Assembly: GCA_900764025.1 (NCBI GenBank)
Contig: CAAFMM010000409.1
Coordinates: 1-10,989, forward strand
DNA: 10,989 bases
DNA from: an uncultured Collinsella sp.
GTDB lineage: Bacteria; Actinomycetota; Coriobacteriia; Coriobacteriales; Coriobacteriaceae
Reading direction: 5' to 3'
Positions within the stretch are counted from its first letter, which is position 1, and each line of letters begins with the position of its first letter. The translations under genes were made by a program, and so were the position numbers. Below the pieces are notes generated by a model. It did no database searches, had not been told where the DNA came from, and saw nothing but the letters and a program-made list of their open reading frames with translations. Of this stretch, positions 1 through 6,410 are shown one piece after another.

Positions 1-387
1 CTCGTCTAAAAAGTGATACTCGGTGGCGCGCTCGACGGCGAAATCGATCGCGGGCTGGTGAAAGCCGTAGCGAGCCAGCTTGTCACGGACCTCACCCGTC
101 GCATGGTCGCGGCGCGATAACATCTCGGTCACCATGGTAAGCGCACATTTACGCTCGATGAGCTGCACCGCCTCACGAAAGTTATCCCAATCGCAGGGCA
201 GATCGGGGCGATTTTTGACATACAAGCGCGCGACCCGCACGGGAATCCAAATGGACCGCTCAAAACCGCCCTCGAGATCGCAATCGATATGCGCGCAGGG
301 CTTTTTAGACGCATAACCGCTCGAGAACGAGGAGACCGCTTTCTTATCAGGAAAGACGACCGTAGCCTCAGTCACCGTATACGACAT
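1..387 (-). CDS. recX: RecX, regulator of RecA (partial; C-terminal part lies beyond the left edge)
   Basis: RecX binds RecA filaments and modulates their recombinase and coprotease activity in the cytoplasm. The frame is open for 129 codons from an ATG at 387 down to base 1, so the C-terminal part lies outside the window. The recognisable RecX helical core starts near residue 76. It includes SRRDHATGEVRDKLARYGF (residues 91-109), matching the family pattern of a double arginine, then E-x-R-x-K-L and a glycine-phenylalanine turn, and it reaches YHFLDE at the edge. The first 75 residues resemble the variable N-terminal region of longer RecX proteins. The gene starts 11 bases after the recA stop codon, with only a weak ribosome-binding site, so it is probably co-transcribed and translationally coupled with recA, and therefore SOS-controlled. 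Position directly after recA supports the call. Nothing in the visible part suggests damage. Confidence 0.88.
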   Translation of the reverse strand, partial: MSYTVTEATVVFPDKKAVSSFSSGYASKKPCAHIDCDLEGGFERSIWIPVRVARLYVKNRPDLPCDWDNFREAVQLIERKCALTMVTEMLSRRDHATGEVRDKLARYGFHQPAIDFAVERATEYHFLDE

Positions 388-398
388 GTCAGCATCCG

Positions 399-1547
399 CT
401 ACTCGTCGTCATCGTCGAGCATCGCGGAGCCATCGATGGCGTACAGCTCATCAAACTCCTCGGGAGCAGGCCGGTCGGTCAACTCAACCTCGGAGGGGGC
501 ATCATCGTCATACTCAAGGCCGCAGGCAAGACGAACCTTGTGCTCGATCTCGTCAGCGCAATCGGGATGCTCGCGCAGGAACGTCTTGGCGGCCTCGCGA
601 CCGTTGCCGAGCTTATCCTCGCCATAGGCAAACCAGGACCCCATCTTTTTGCAGATGCCGCACTCGACGGCCATATCCAAAATCGAGCCCTCTTTGGAGA
701 TGCCGGTGCCATACATGATGTCAAACTCGGCCGAGCGGAACGGAGCGGCCACCTTGTTCTTAACGACCTTGGCACGCACGCGATTGCCGATAACCTCGTC
801 CTTAAGCTTGATGGTATCGATTTTGCGAATATCGATTCGCACGGAAGAGAAGAACTTGAGTGCGCGGCCGCCCGTGGTAGTCTCGGGGTTACCGAACATG
901 ACGCCGATCTTCTCGCGCAGCTGGTTAATGAAGATGCAGGTCGTGTTGGACTTGGCAAGCGAGCCGGCGAGCTTGCGGAGTGCCTGGCTCATCAAGCGAG
1001 CTTGCAAACCCACCGTCGTGTCACCGATCTCGCCCTCGATCTCGGCACGCGGAGTCAAGGCGGCAACAGAGTCGACGACGATGGCGTCGATGGCACCGGA
1101 GCGCACAAGCATATCGACGATCTCGAGCGCCTGCTCGCCCGTATCGGGCTGGGAAATTAGGACCTCATCGATATCAACACCGATGCGCGCGGCATAGGTG
1201 GGATCAAGCGCGTGCTCGGCATCGATAAATGCCACAACGCCGCCCATGGCCTGCGCCTCTGCAAGGATCTCGAGCGAAAGCGTCGTCTTACCGGAGGACT
1301 CGGGGCCATAAATCTCGACGATACGGCCGCGCGGCACGCCGCCGATACCCAAGGCGGCATCGAGCGCCAGAGAACCCGTCGGAATAGCCTCGACCTCGAG
1401 CTCGGGACCGCCGTCGCCATACCTCATAATAGAGCCCTGGCCGAACTTCTTCTCGATCTCGGCCTTGGTGGTGGCGATCATCTCATCGCGCTCTTTACCC
1501 GTCGTGCGTGCATGAACAGTACGTACGGGACCTGAATTCTTGGCCAT
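399..1547 (-). CDS. recA: RecA recombinase
   Basis: RecA forms ATP-dependent filaments on single-stranded DNA, drives homologous strand exchange and triggers LexA self-cleavage. The protein has 382 residues, slightly longer than usual because of its acidic tail. Visible motifs are the N-terminal polymerisation helix (about 22-40), Walker A GPESSGKT (81-88), the catalytic-glutamate segment [10 protein letters not shown] (107-116), Walker B AIVVDS (155-160), loop L1 (about 168-180) and loop L2 with [22 protein letters not shown] (207-228). The C-terminus ends in a run of Asp/Glu, as in most bacterial RecAs. I chose the ATG at 1547 because a perfect AGGAGG lies 7 bases upstream. A longer in-frame start at 1568 would place that site inside the coding sequence. 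The gene has its own promoter with a LexA-type operator and is followed closely by recX. No intein is present. Confidence 0.98.
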   Translation of the reverse strand: MAKNSGPVRTVHARTTGKERDEMIATTKAEIEKKFGQGSIMRYGDGGPELEVEAIPTGSLALDAALGIGGVPRGRIVEIYGPESSGKTTLSLEILAEAQAMGGVVAFIDAEHALDPTYAARIGVDIDEVLISQPDTGEQALEIVDMLVRSGAIDAIVVDSVAALTPRAEIEGEIGDTTVGLQARLMSQALRKLAGSLAKSNTTCIFINQLREKIGVMFGNPETTTGGRALKFFSSVRIDIRKIDTIKLKDEVIGNRVRAKVVKNKVAAPFRSAEFDIMYGTGISKEGSILDMAVECGICKKMGSWFAYGEDKLGNGREAAKTFLREHPDCADEIEHKVRLACGLEYDDDAPSEVELTDRPAPEEFDELYAIDGSAMLDDDDE

Positions 1548-1554
1548 GAATAGC

Positions 1555-1560
1555 CCTCCT
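1555..1560 (-). promoter_or_regulatory. Ribosome-binding site of recA
   Basis: The minus strand reads AGGAGG, a full Shine-Dalgarno core, 7 bases before the ATG at 1547. It decides the recA start, because the in-frame upstream start at 1568 would translate through it. Confidence 0.85.
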
Positions 1561-1577
1561 CTTAACAACCTGAAACG

Positions 1578-1606
1578 ATAATAAACGAACGGCTGTTCGT
1601 GGTCAA
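1578..1606 (-). promoter_or_regulatory. recA promoter (sigma-70/SigA type)
   Basis: On the minus strand TTGACC (-35, bases 1606-1601) and TATTAT (-10, bases 1583-1578) are separated by exactly 17 bases. Each element matches the housekeeping consensus at 5 of 6 positions. Transcription should start near 1571, giving a leader of about 24 bases that contains the AGGAGG site. The spacer is filled by a LexA-type palindrome, which implies repression by blocking RNA polymerase. The start site is predicted from spacing. Confidence 0.8.
1585..1600. promoter_or_regulatory. LexA (SOS) operator in the recA promoter
   Basis: The sequence ACGAACGGCTGTTCGT is a perfect palindrome with 6-bp arms around a 4-base centre. 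It fits the CGAAC-N4-GTTCG box known for LexA in Gram-positive bacteria and Actinobacteria. It sits wholly between the -35 and -10 elements, 38-53 bases upstream of the recA ATG. The family and site type are established knowledge. That this organism's LexA binds here is inferred, because no lexA gene is in the window. Confidence 0.85.
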
Positions 1607-1645
1607 CCGTTCAGATTCATCATATGCACCCGTACATTCCAAAAC

Positions 1646-1678
1646 CCGACCAAACGCCGACCAATCACCGACCAAACG
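1646..1678. repeat. Three tandem 11-bp repeats upstream of the recA promoter
   Basis: On the plus strand the units are CCGACCAAACG (1646-1656), CCGACCAATCA (1657-1667) and CCGACCAAACG (1668-1678). The first and third are identical, and all three share CCGACCAA. The array ends 40 bases upstream of the recA -35 element. Its period is close to one helical turn, so the shared core faces the same side of the DNA. I do not recognise a known regulator site in it. The rest of the 257-base intergenic region shows nothing else I can name. Confidence 0.75.
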
Positions 1679-1773
1679 CTTGACCTCGCCAATCACAAAT
1701 ACGAATGCTCGAACAAATTTAAGCCATGTACCAGGGCAAACGTAATTACGGTCAAAGGTCCCTATCTCCACAA

Positions 1774-1797
1774 TTAAGGGGCCCTAAGGCCCCTTAA
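1774..1797 (-). terminator. Hairpin after cinA, probable terminator of the seven-gene unit
   Basis: TTAAGGGGCC (1774-1783) and GGCCCCTTAA (1788-1797) form a perfect 10-bp stem with a 4-base loop. It begins 7 bases after the cinA stop codon. On the minus strand the stem is followed by TTG and then mixed sequence, so the U-tract is poor and termination may be partial or factor-assisted. The stem is symmetrical, but there is no converging gene on the plus strand. Its position between cinA and the recA promoter supports a terminator role. Confidence 0.65.
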
Positions 1798-1804
1798 ACC
1801 ATGT

Positions 1805-2335
1805 CTATTCCATAGAATTAAGCACGCGAACTATGCGCTCCAAAGCCTCCGCGACCGCATGGGCACGAACGCACGGCCGATCGCCCTCGTAATGACAGCG
1901 CGCAGACTCAACAACCGGCGCTCCCCCATCGGCCGCGCGATACGCCCAGCCAATATAGAACGTACCGGCGGGGTCTTGCTCTGTGCCGCCACCGGGCCCA
2001 GCGTAACCCGTTGCGCTTACGGCTATATCGCTCTGATAGAGATCCAGCGAGCCCGCGGCCATCTCACGCGCCGTCTGGTGCGACACGGCGCTAAACCGAT
2101 CGAGCGTTTCCTGCTCAACGCCGAGCACGCGATGTTTGATCTCATCGCAGTAGGTCACCGCGCCGCCACGCAGCACCGCCGAGGCACCCGGGATATCGGC
2201 AATCGTCGAGGCGATCATGCCCGCCGTCAGCGACTCCGCCGTCGACACCGTCACACCACGGGCACTCGCGCGCTCGACAATATCGCGCGCCAGCTCTTCG
2301 TTGTTTGCAGCGATCTGCAAGTAAGACTCCGTCAT
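1805..2335 (-). CDS. CinA C-terminal domain protein (PncC-type nicotinamide-nucleotide amidohydrolase)
   Basis: This is a stand-alone CinA C-terminal domain of 176 residues. The domain is known as PncC, which deamidates nicotinamide mononucleotide to nicotinic acid mononucleotide in pyridine nucleotide salvage. The motif STAESLTAG (31-39) carries the conserved serines. TYCDEIK (61-67) holds the Tyr and Lys aligned with the active site of characterised homologues. GYAGPGGGTEQDPAGTFYIGW (110-130) is the glycine-rich signature. The N-terminal molybdopterin-binding-like domain of full-length CinA (about 400 residues) is absent, and there is no room for it because pgsA ends at 2348. I prefer the ATG at 2335. 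A GTG two codons earlier (2341) is also possible. Neither has a strong ribosome-binding site, and coupling to pgsA, 6-12 bases away, is likely. The symbol is left open because both cinA and pncC are used. Confidence 0.88.
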   Translation of the reverse strand: MTESYLQIAANNEELARDIVERASARGVTVSTAESLTAGMIASTIADIPGASAVLRGGAVTYCDEIKHRVLGVEQETLDRFSAVSHQTAREMAAGSLDLYQSDIAVSATGYAGPGGGTEQDPAGTFYIGWAYRAADGGAPVVESARCHYEGDRPCVRAHAVAEALERIVRVLNSME

Positions 2336-2347
2336 ACCCACCAGGAC

Positions 2348-2986
2348 CTAGACCGAAAAGACGATCTTGCGGCAGTTCCAGAAGTACTGGGCGCCCGAGA
2401 TAACGGTGAGGACAACGGCAACGGCGTACAGGAAGCGCGACAACGAGTAGATGCCGAGCAGCAGCGACACCGGCCCCAGCTGAAGGCCAGCCATCGCAAA
2501 GACGCACAGGTAGCCGCAGATGGAGACCATCGTGGTCGCCGTCTTGTACTTGCCGAGCTTATCGGCGGCAACGACCACACCGGCAGCGCTGGCGACCATG
2601 CGAAGGGCGCTCACCAGCAGCTCACGGAAAAGGATAATGAAAACGGACCACACGGTCACCGCGCCAAAATCCAAGAACAGCAGCAGGGCCGAGAACACCA
2701 GCAGCTTGTCGGCGATGGGGTCCAAGAACTTGCCGAAATCGGTGATCTCGTTACGCGAGCGCGCCAGATAGCCGTCGACCTTATCGGTGCACGAAAGGAT
2801 CACATATAGAATGAAGGCAGCGGCGGCGAGCGGACCGTCGAAGGTGCTCCAGTCCGTACCGGCAACGCTCGCGTGAGACAGGGCCGAGACGATCATGAAC
2901 ACCGGGATAAAGACGATGCGAACGCACGTCACGATGTTGGCGGGCGTCCAAACACTCGTCAGTTCCTTATTGCTCTCGTTTGCCAC
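2348..2986 (-). CDS. pgsA: CDP-diacylglycerol–glycerol-3-phosphate 3-phosphatidyltransferase (PgsA)
   Basis: PgsA joins CDP-diacylglycerol and glycerol-3-phosphate to make phosphatidylglycerophosphate, the committed step to phosphatidylglycerol and cardiolipin, in the cytoplasmic membrane. The 212-residue protein shows the full CDP-alcohol phosphatidyltransferase signature: D68, D71, G72, A75, R76, G85, D89 and D93, around TDKVDGYLAR and GKFLDPIAD. Membrane segments are visible at about 17-37, 52-66, 96-120, 123-141, 152-170 and 175-200. The N-terminal TPANIVTCVRIVFIP (14-28) is typical of PgsA. The start is GTG at 2986, six bases after AGGAG. That site overlaps the rimO stop codon, so translation is probably coupled. 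The pairing with cinA and the position upstream of recA match other Gram-positive genomes and favour PgsA over phosphatidylinositol-phosphate or cardiolipin synthases of the same family. Confidence 0.92.
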   Translation of the reverse strand: MANESNKELTSVWTPANIVTCVRIVFIPVFMIVSALSHASVAGTDWSTFDGPLAAAAFILYVILSCTDKVDGYLARSRNEITDFGKFLDPIADKLLVFSALLLFLDFGAVTVWSVFIILFRELLVSALRMVASAAGVVVAADKLGKYKTATTMVSICGYLCVFAMAGLQLGPVSLLLGIYSLSRFLYAVAVVLTVISGAQYFWNCRKIVFSV

Positions 2987-2992
2987 GACGCT

Positions 2993-2997
2993 CTCCT
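2993..2997 (-). promoter_or_regulatory. Ribosome-binding site of pgsA, overlapping the rimO stop codon
   Basis: The minus strand reads AGGAG six bases before the GTG at 2986. Its first bases lie within the TAG stop of rimO (2998-2996). This supports the GTG start and suggests that ribosomes ending on rimO help initiation on pgsA. Confidence 0.7.
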
Positions 2998-4345
2998 ACT
3001 CCACAACATGGCCGATAAGCTCATAGCAGAAGCTATCGGTAAACTCAACGGTCAGAATATCGCCCACAGATGCCTCGCTGGCATCCAGATGCACCGCGCC
3101 ATCGGAATCGGGCGCCTGGAACCAGGCATGACCGATCAGCTCGGCGCCATCCTCGGTCTCCTCGATGCCGTCGACGATCACCTGGGCGCGCTCGCCCACA
3201 TGGGATGCCGTGGCGGCAAAACCGAGCGACTCGGCCAGATCCATGGCCTCCTGGGCGCGCTCGAGCTTGACCTCCTCATCGACCTGGCCCTCCATCTTGG
3301 CGGCCAGGCTGCCCTCCTCACGCGAGTAGGCAAAAACGCTCGTGTAGTCAAAGCCGACGGTGTCCATAAAGTCGATAAGATCACGGAACTCGTCGTCGGT
3401 CTCGGTCGGGAAGCCGACCATGGCCGTGGAACGGATCACGATGCCGGGGATGCGCTCGCGAAGGTCACGGAACAGATCCTCGAGCTCCTGGCGCGAACCG
3501 GAGCGACGCATAGCCTTCAGGATGCGCGCGTCACAGTGCTGCACGGGGATATCGATATAGGGCAGCACCTCGGGCGTATCGCGAATCGTCTCGATAAGCT
3601 CGTCGGTCATGCCTTCGGGCTGCAGATAGAGCACGCGAACCCAGACGTTGTGCGGGCGCACAGCCTCGGCGACGGCCTGCAGCAGCTGCGCCAGATTGCG
3701 CGGCGAGCCCTCGGCGATGTCCTCGTCGGCAAAGTCGGTGCCCCAAATGCCCGTATCCTGACCAATCAGCACGATCTCGCGCACACCGCCGGCAACCAGG
3801 TCGCGCACCTCGGAGATAATGCTTTCGGCATTGCGCGAATGATAGCGACCGCGAATGTAGGGAATCATGCAGAAGCTGCAGAAACGATTACAGCCATCGG
3901 AAATCTTGACGTAGGCAACGGCACCCTCGACGGTACGCTTGACCTGCGGGATATAGGCCGCGATCTCGCGCTCCACACCAAGCACGCCATCAATGATAGA
4001 GACGATACCGTCTTCCTCATCGGCCTTCACAAAGGCCGCGACCTCGGGAAGCTCGTCGGGCAGGTCATCGCCATAACGAGACGGCACGCAACCGCACATG
4101 ACGATGGGGCAGGCACGAACGCCGTCCTGCACCTCGTTAGCGAGCTCAAGCGTGGTCTCGATGCTCTCGGACGTCGCCGAGGCGAGAAACGAGCACGTGT
4201 TGACGATAGCGATATCGGCATCCTGCGGATCGAATGCCTCCTCGTAGCCCGCAGCGGTCAGCAGCGAACGCATGCGGTCGGTATCGACCTCGTTCTTGGC
4301 GCAGCCAAGCGTGATATAGAGTACAGAACCCAACGGAGTATCCAT
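2996..4345 (-). CDS. rimO: Ribosomal protein uS12 (S12) methylthiotransferase RimO
   Basis: RimO is a radical-SAM enzyme that methylthiolates a conserved aspartate of ribosomal protein S12. The 449-residue protein has the three-part architecture of the family. The N-terminal UPF0004 domain carries cluster cysteines C15 (in LGCAKNEVDTD), C51 (in VNTCSFL) and C84, with an extra C86. The radical-SAM core has CxxxCxxC at C152, C156 and C159 (GCNRFCSFC). A TRAM domain spans about 380-449. The forms LGCAKN-x-VD, VNTCSF-x8-ES and QHCDARILKAMRR favour RimO over MiaB, and the WFQAPDSDG stretch (408-416) also fits RimO. The ATG at 4345 is the only reasonable start before the first cysteine motif. Its AAAGGA is about 12 bases upstream, a longer spacing than usual. 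It follows yajQ after 26 bases, and pgsA starts 9 bases after its stop. Confidence 0.94.
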   Translation of the reverse strand: MDTPLGSVLYITLGCAKNEVDTDRMRSLLTAAGYEEAFDPQDADIAIVNTCSFLASATSESIETTLELANEVQDGVRACPIVMCGCVPSRYGDDLPDELPEVAAFVKADEEDGIVSIIDGVLGVEREIAAYIPQVKRTVEGAVAYVKISDGCNRFCSFCMIPYIRGRYHSRNAESIISEVRDLVAGGVREIVLIGQDTGIWGTDFADEDIAEGSPRNLAQLLQAVAEAVRPHNVWVRVLYLQPEGMTDELIETIRDTPEVLPYIDIPVQHCDARILKAMRRSGSRQELEDLFRDLRERIPGIVIRSTAMVGFPTETDDEFRDLIDFMDTVGFDYTSVFAYSREEGSLAAKMEGQVDEEVKLERAQEAMDLAESLGFAATASHVGERAQVIVDGIEETEDGAELIGHAWFQAPDSDGAVHLDASEASVGDILTVEFTDSFCYELIGHVVE

Positions 4346-4371
4346 GTTGGAGAGCGGTCCTTTCGAAAGAA

Positions 4372-4869
4372 TTAGCGGTAGTTGGTAAACTGCAGCGGCT
4401 GACCGTAGTCCTGGTCACGCAGGAACTGAATCACCGTCTGAAGCGCATCCTTAGAGGCCGAGGTAACGCGCAGTTTATCGGCCTCGATGGTCACCTTGAC
4501 CTTGAGCTTTTGATCCTTGATGTCCTTATTGATCTTCTTTGCGGTCGTCTGGTCGATGCCCTCAACGATATGACCGAGCACGCGCACGGTGCCGCCCGAA
4601 GCCGCCTGCGGCGCGTCCCAAGAGACAGCCTTGAGGTCGATGCCGCGCTTGATGAGCTTGGAGCTCAGCACGTCAATAATCTGCTTGGAGACAAAATCGG
4701 CCGGGGCATTGATCGTAAAGAGCTTGTCGCCCTTCGAAAGCTCGATGGTGGCGCCGGAGTCCTTGAGGTCATAGCGCTGGGAGATCTCGCGAGTGGTCTG
4801 CTGGAAGGCATTATCGACCTCCTGCATATTGACCTCGGACACAACGTCGAAGCTGGAATCTTTAGCCAT
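4372..4869 (-). CDS. YajQ-family nucleotide-binding protein
   Basis: This 165-residue cytoplasmic protein covers the whole YajQ family (UPF0234/DUF520), which has two ferredoxin-like domains. The diagnostic start FDVVSEVNMQEVDNAF (7-22) is present, followed by a central KLIKRGIDLKAV (71-82) and DQTTAKKINKDIKDQKLKVK (106-125). The C-terminus RVTSASKDALQTVIQFLRDQDYGQPLQFTNYR is almost the family consensus. Some members bind cyclic di-GMP or other nucleotides and influence transcription. Whether this one does cannot be read from the sequence. The ATG at 4869 has AAAGGAAG just upstream (4875-4882 region), a good ribosome-binding site. It sits between the RodZ-like gene and rimO with 26 bases on either side, inside the same apparent operon, and is not a usual member of this cluster in the better-known phyla. 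Confidence 0.92.
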   Translation of the reverse strand: MAKDSSFDVVSEVNMQEVDNAFQQTTREISQRYDLKDSGATIELSKGDKLFTINAPADFVSKQIIDVLSSKLIKRGIDLKAVSWDAPQAASGGTVRVLGHIVEGIDQTTAKKINKDIKDQKLKVKVTIEADKLRVTSASKDALQTVIQFLRDQDYGQPLQFTNYR

Positions 4870-4895
4870 GGTTCTTCCTTTCGGTACGGGGAGCC

Positions 4896-6410
4896 TTAGT
4901 AGCTGTCGTACGAATAGTCATCTGAATCGTTTGCAGTCTGGCCGTCGGATGCCGTGTCGGTACCGTCGGTAGACTGGGCGTCGGTGCCGTCGGTAGACTG
5001 GGGGTCGGTGCCGTCGGCGGTATCGGTGCCGTCGGTACTCTCGCCATCCTTGGAGTCTGTGGTCTCCTTCTTGGGAACGGTAATGGTCACGCGCGCCACA
5101 CCCGATGTCTTGGTGTCGTAGCGGACCTTTTCGCCGTTCTTGGTGACCGTGACGTCGGAGGGCTTGGACGTGGTGATCTCGATCGAGGACTTAGGCGTGT
5201 ACTCCTGCTCAAAGGGACCGGTCGCCTGGGCGCCGTAGACCGATTTACCATCGACCTTGACCTCAATCCAGGCGGTCTTGCCCTTTGCAACGGAGACCTT
5301 GACCTTGATGACCTCGTCCTCTTCCTTTTTCGCAGTCGCCTTGGCGGCGTCCGAATCTGCAGAATCAGTCGCCTCGTCGGTGCCTTCATCCTCGTCAACG
5401 GATTCGGTCTTCTTGGAAGACTTCTTGGTCGTCGTCTTGGTGGCCGCGGGCGTCTCGGGCGTCGACTCGGGTGCAGAAGAACCGCAGCCACGCAGGAGGA
5501 CCACGATGAGCAAAATCAGCAAAAGCGCCACGGCACCGATGCCGGCGTAGATGATGCGCGGATCGAGTCCATTGTTCTGGGGGGCACGTCCACCGCCGCG
5601 TCCGCGATTAGAACTACCACGACCGTTTACCTGCGGCATACGGCCACGACCGCTATCGGGACGACCACGATAGCCGCCCTGGCGCTGCGAGCCACGCTGG
5701 CCCGAACGCGGCGCAAGCTCGCCACGGTTCTGATAGCCACGCTGGCCAGAGCGAGGCGCCGAAGAGCGCTGCCCGTAAGGCTGCGATTGTGAACGGAGGC
5801 GCGGCGTCACCTGCGTGGTATCGGCGTCGACGTAACCACCGCGGGAACGCCCAGCAGAAACTCCACGATAACCACGACCGGAGTAGCCTCCGTCGCCGTA
5901 ACCGGCGCGAGGATCGCGACTCAACCCGCGAGCGGCGGGAAGCGCACGGTCATCCGGCATAGGCGTACTGCGAAAGCGATCTCGCTGAGAACGAATGTCC
6001 TCGCTGGAGCCCGTCTCGGTGATATAGCCCGCTTGCGGTGGACGCTGACCGTACCGCGTCGAGCGTCCACCCTGAACCATCAGAAAGCGTCCGTTATCGA
6101 CCGACGAACGCGAGTTAACGTAGCCGGCAGCATCCTGAAAACGACCGCCCTGCTGCGAGGTCTCGCGTTCATATGCCATGAGGTCGTCAAAATAAGCGTT
6201 GACGACCTCGCGCGGGTTAAGCCCCAAAAAGCGAGCGTAGCTCGAAATCATGCCCTGCGCATAGCCACGCGGGGGCATCGATGCAAAGTTACCGGTCTCG
6301 AAAAACTCGATGATCTGCGGCCTGATTTTGATGGTGTTGGCGACCTGCTGGATGGAAAGGCCCATCCGGCGACGCTGCTCGAGCAACATGTCACCAAAGC
6401 GTGCAGCCAT
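4896..6410 (-). CDS. RodZ-like protein: N-terminal HTH, RG-rich linker, one membrane segment, extracytoplasmic domain
   Basis: The 504-residue protein has the RodZ/YmfM layout. A HTH_25-type domain (about 1-75, MAARFGDMLLEQRRRMGLSI onward) carries the typical stretch with TGNFASMPPRGYAQGMISSYARFLGLNP. A long disordered linker (80-285) contains about a dozen RG dipeptides. One membrane helix (IIYAGIGAVALLLILLIVVLL, 286-306) is followed by an acidic Thr/Lys-rich spacer, then a beta-rich DUF4115-like domain (about 366-446) and a Thr/Asp/Gly repeat tail (457-486). RodZ links the MreB cytoskeleton to the cell-wall elongation machinery, with the HTH inside and the C-terminus outside. That role is inferred, since no mreB is visible here. 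The ATG at 6410 overlaps the ftsK stop by one base and has GGAGG six bases upstream. Its place before pgsA-cinA-recA matches ymfM in Firmicutes. The protein is longer than typical RodZ because of linker and tail. Confidence 0.85.
   Translation of the reverse strand: MAARFGDMLLEQRRRMGLSIQQVANTIKIRPQIIEFFETGNFASMPPRGYAQGMISSYARFLGLNPREVVNAYFDDLMAYERETSQQGGRFQDAAGYVNSRSSVDNGRFLMVQGGRSTRYGQRPPQAGYITETGSSEDIRSQRDRFRSTPMPDDRALPAARGLSRDPRAGYGDGGYSGRGYRGVSAGRSRGGYVDADTTQVTPRLRSQSQPYGQRSSAPRSGQRGYQNRGELAPRSGQRGSQRQGGYRGRPDSGRGRMPQVNGRGSSNRGRGGGRAPQNNGLDPRIIYAGIGAVALLLILLIVVLLRGCGSSAPESTPETPAATKTTTKKSSKKTESVDEDEGTDEATDSADSDAAKATAKKEEDEVIKVKVSVAKGKTAWIEVKVDGKSVYGAQATGPFEQEYTPKSSIEITTSKPSDVTVTKNGEKVRYDTKTSGVARVTITVPKKETTDSKDGESTDGTDTADGTDPQSTDGTDAQSTDGTDTASDGQTANDSDDYSYDSY
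4953..5042. repeat. Tandem coding repeats in the tail of the RodZ-like protein
   Basis: The reading frame encodes repeated STDGTD units (residues 457-486). At the DNA level two 24-bp units at 4956-4979 and 4980-5003 are nearly identical, starting GTCGGT and ending GACTGGG plus one base. Shorter GTCGGTGCC-type partial copies follow to about 5036. The period is a multiple of three, so copy number can change without a frameshift. Confidence 0.75.

Noticed and set aside
1741..1750. Palindrome CGTAATTACG in the cinA-recA intergenic region
   Set aside because: It is short and unrepeated, and it does not match the LexA box or any site I recognise.
1725..1755. Second recA promoter with TTGACC at 1750-1755
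   Set aside because: The -35 match is good, but the best -10 at an acceptable distance matches only 2-3 of 6 bases.
1562..1771. 69-codon frame between cinA and recA on the minus strand
   Set aside because: It starts at a GTG without a ribosome-binding site, inside or beside the terminator hairpin. It runs through the 11-bp repeats, the recA promoter and the LexA site, so it is best explained as non-coding DNA.
4360..4369. Palindrome CTTTCGAAAG between yajQ and rimO
   Set aside because: It has no loop and overlaps the Shine-Dalgarno region. A 10-bp palindrome is expected by chance at this scale, and I see no second copy with the same context.
2873..4375. 500-codon open frame on the plus strand
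   Set aside because: It is antisense to rimO and the start of pgsA, which have clear family motifs. Its product is a His/Asp/Gly/Leu-rich composition with no recognisable domain. Long antisense frames are common in GC-rich genomes.
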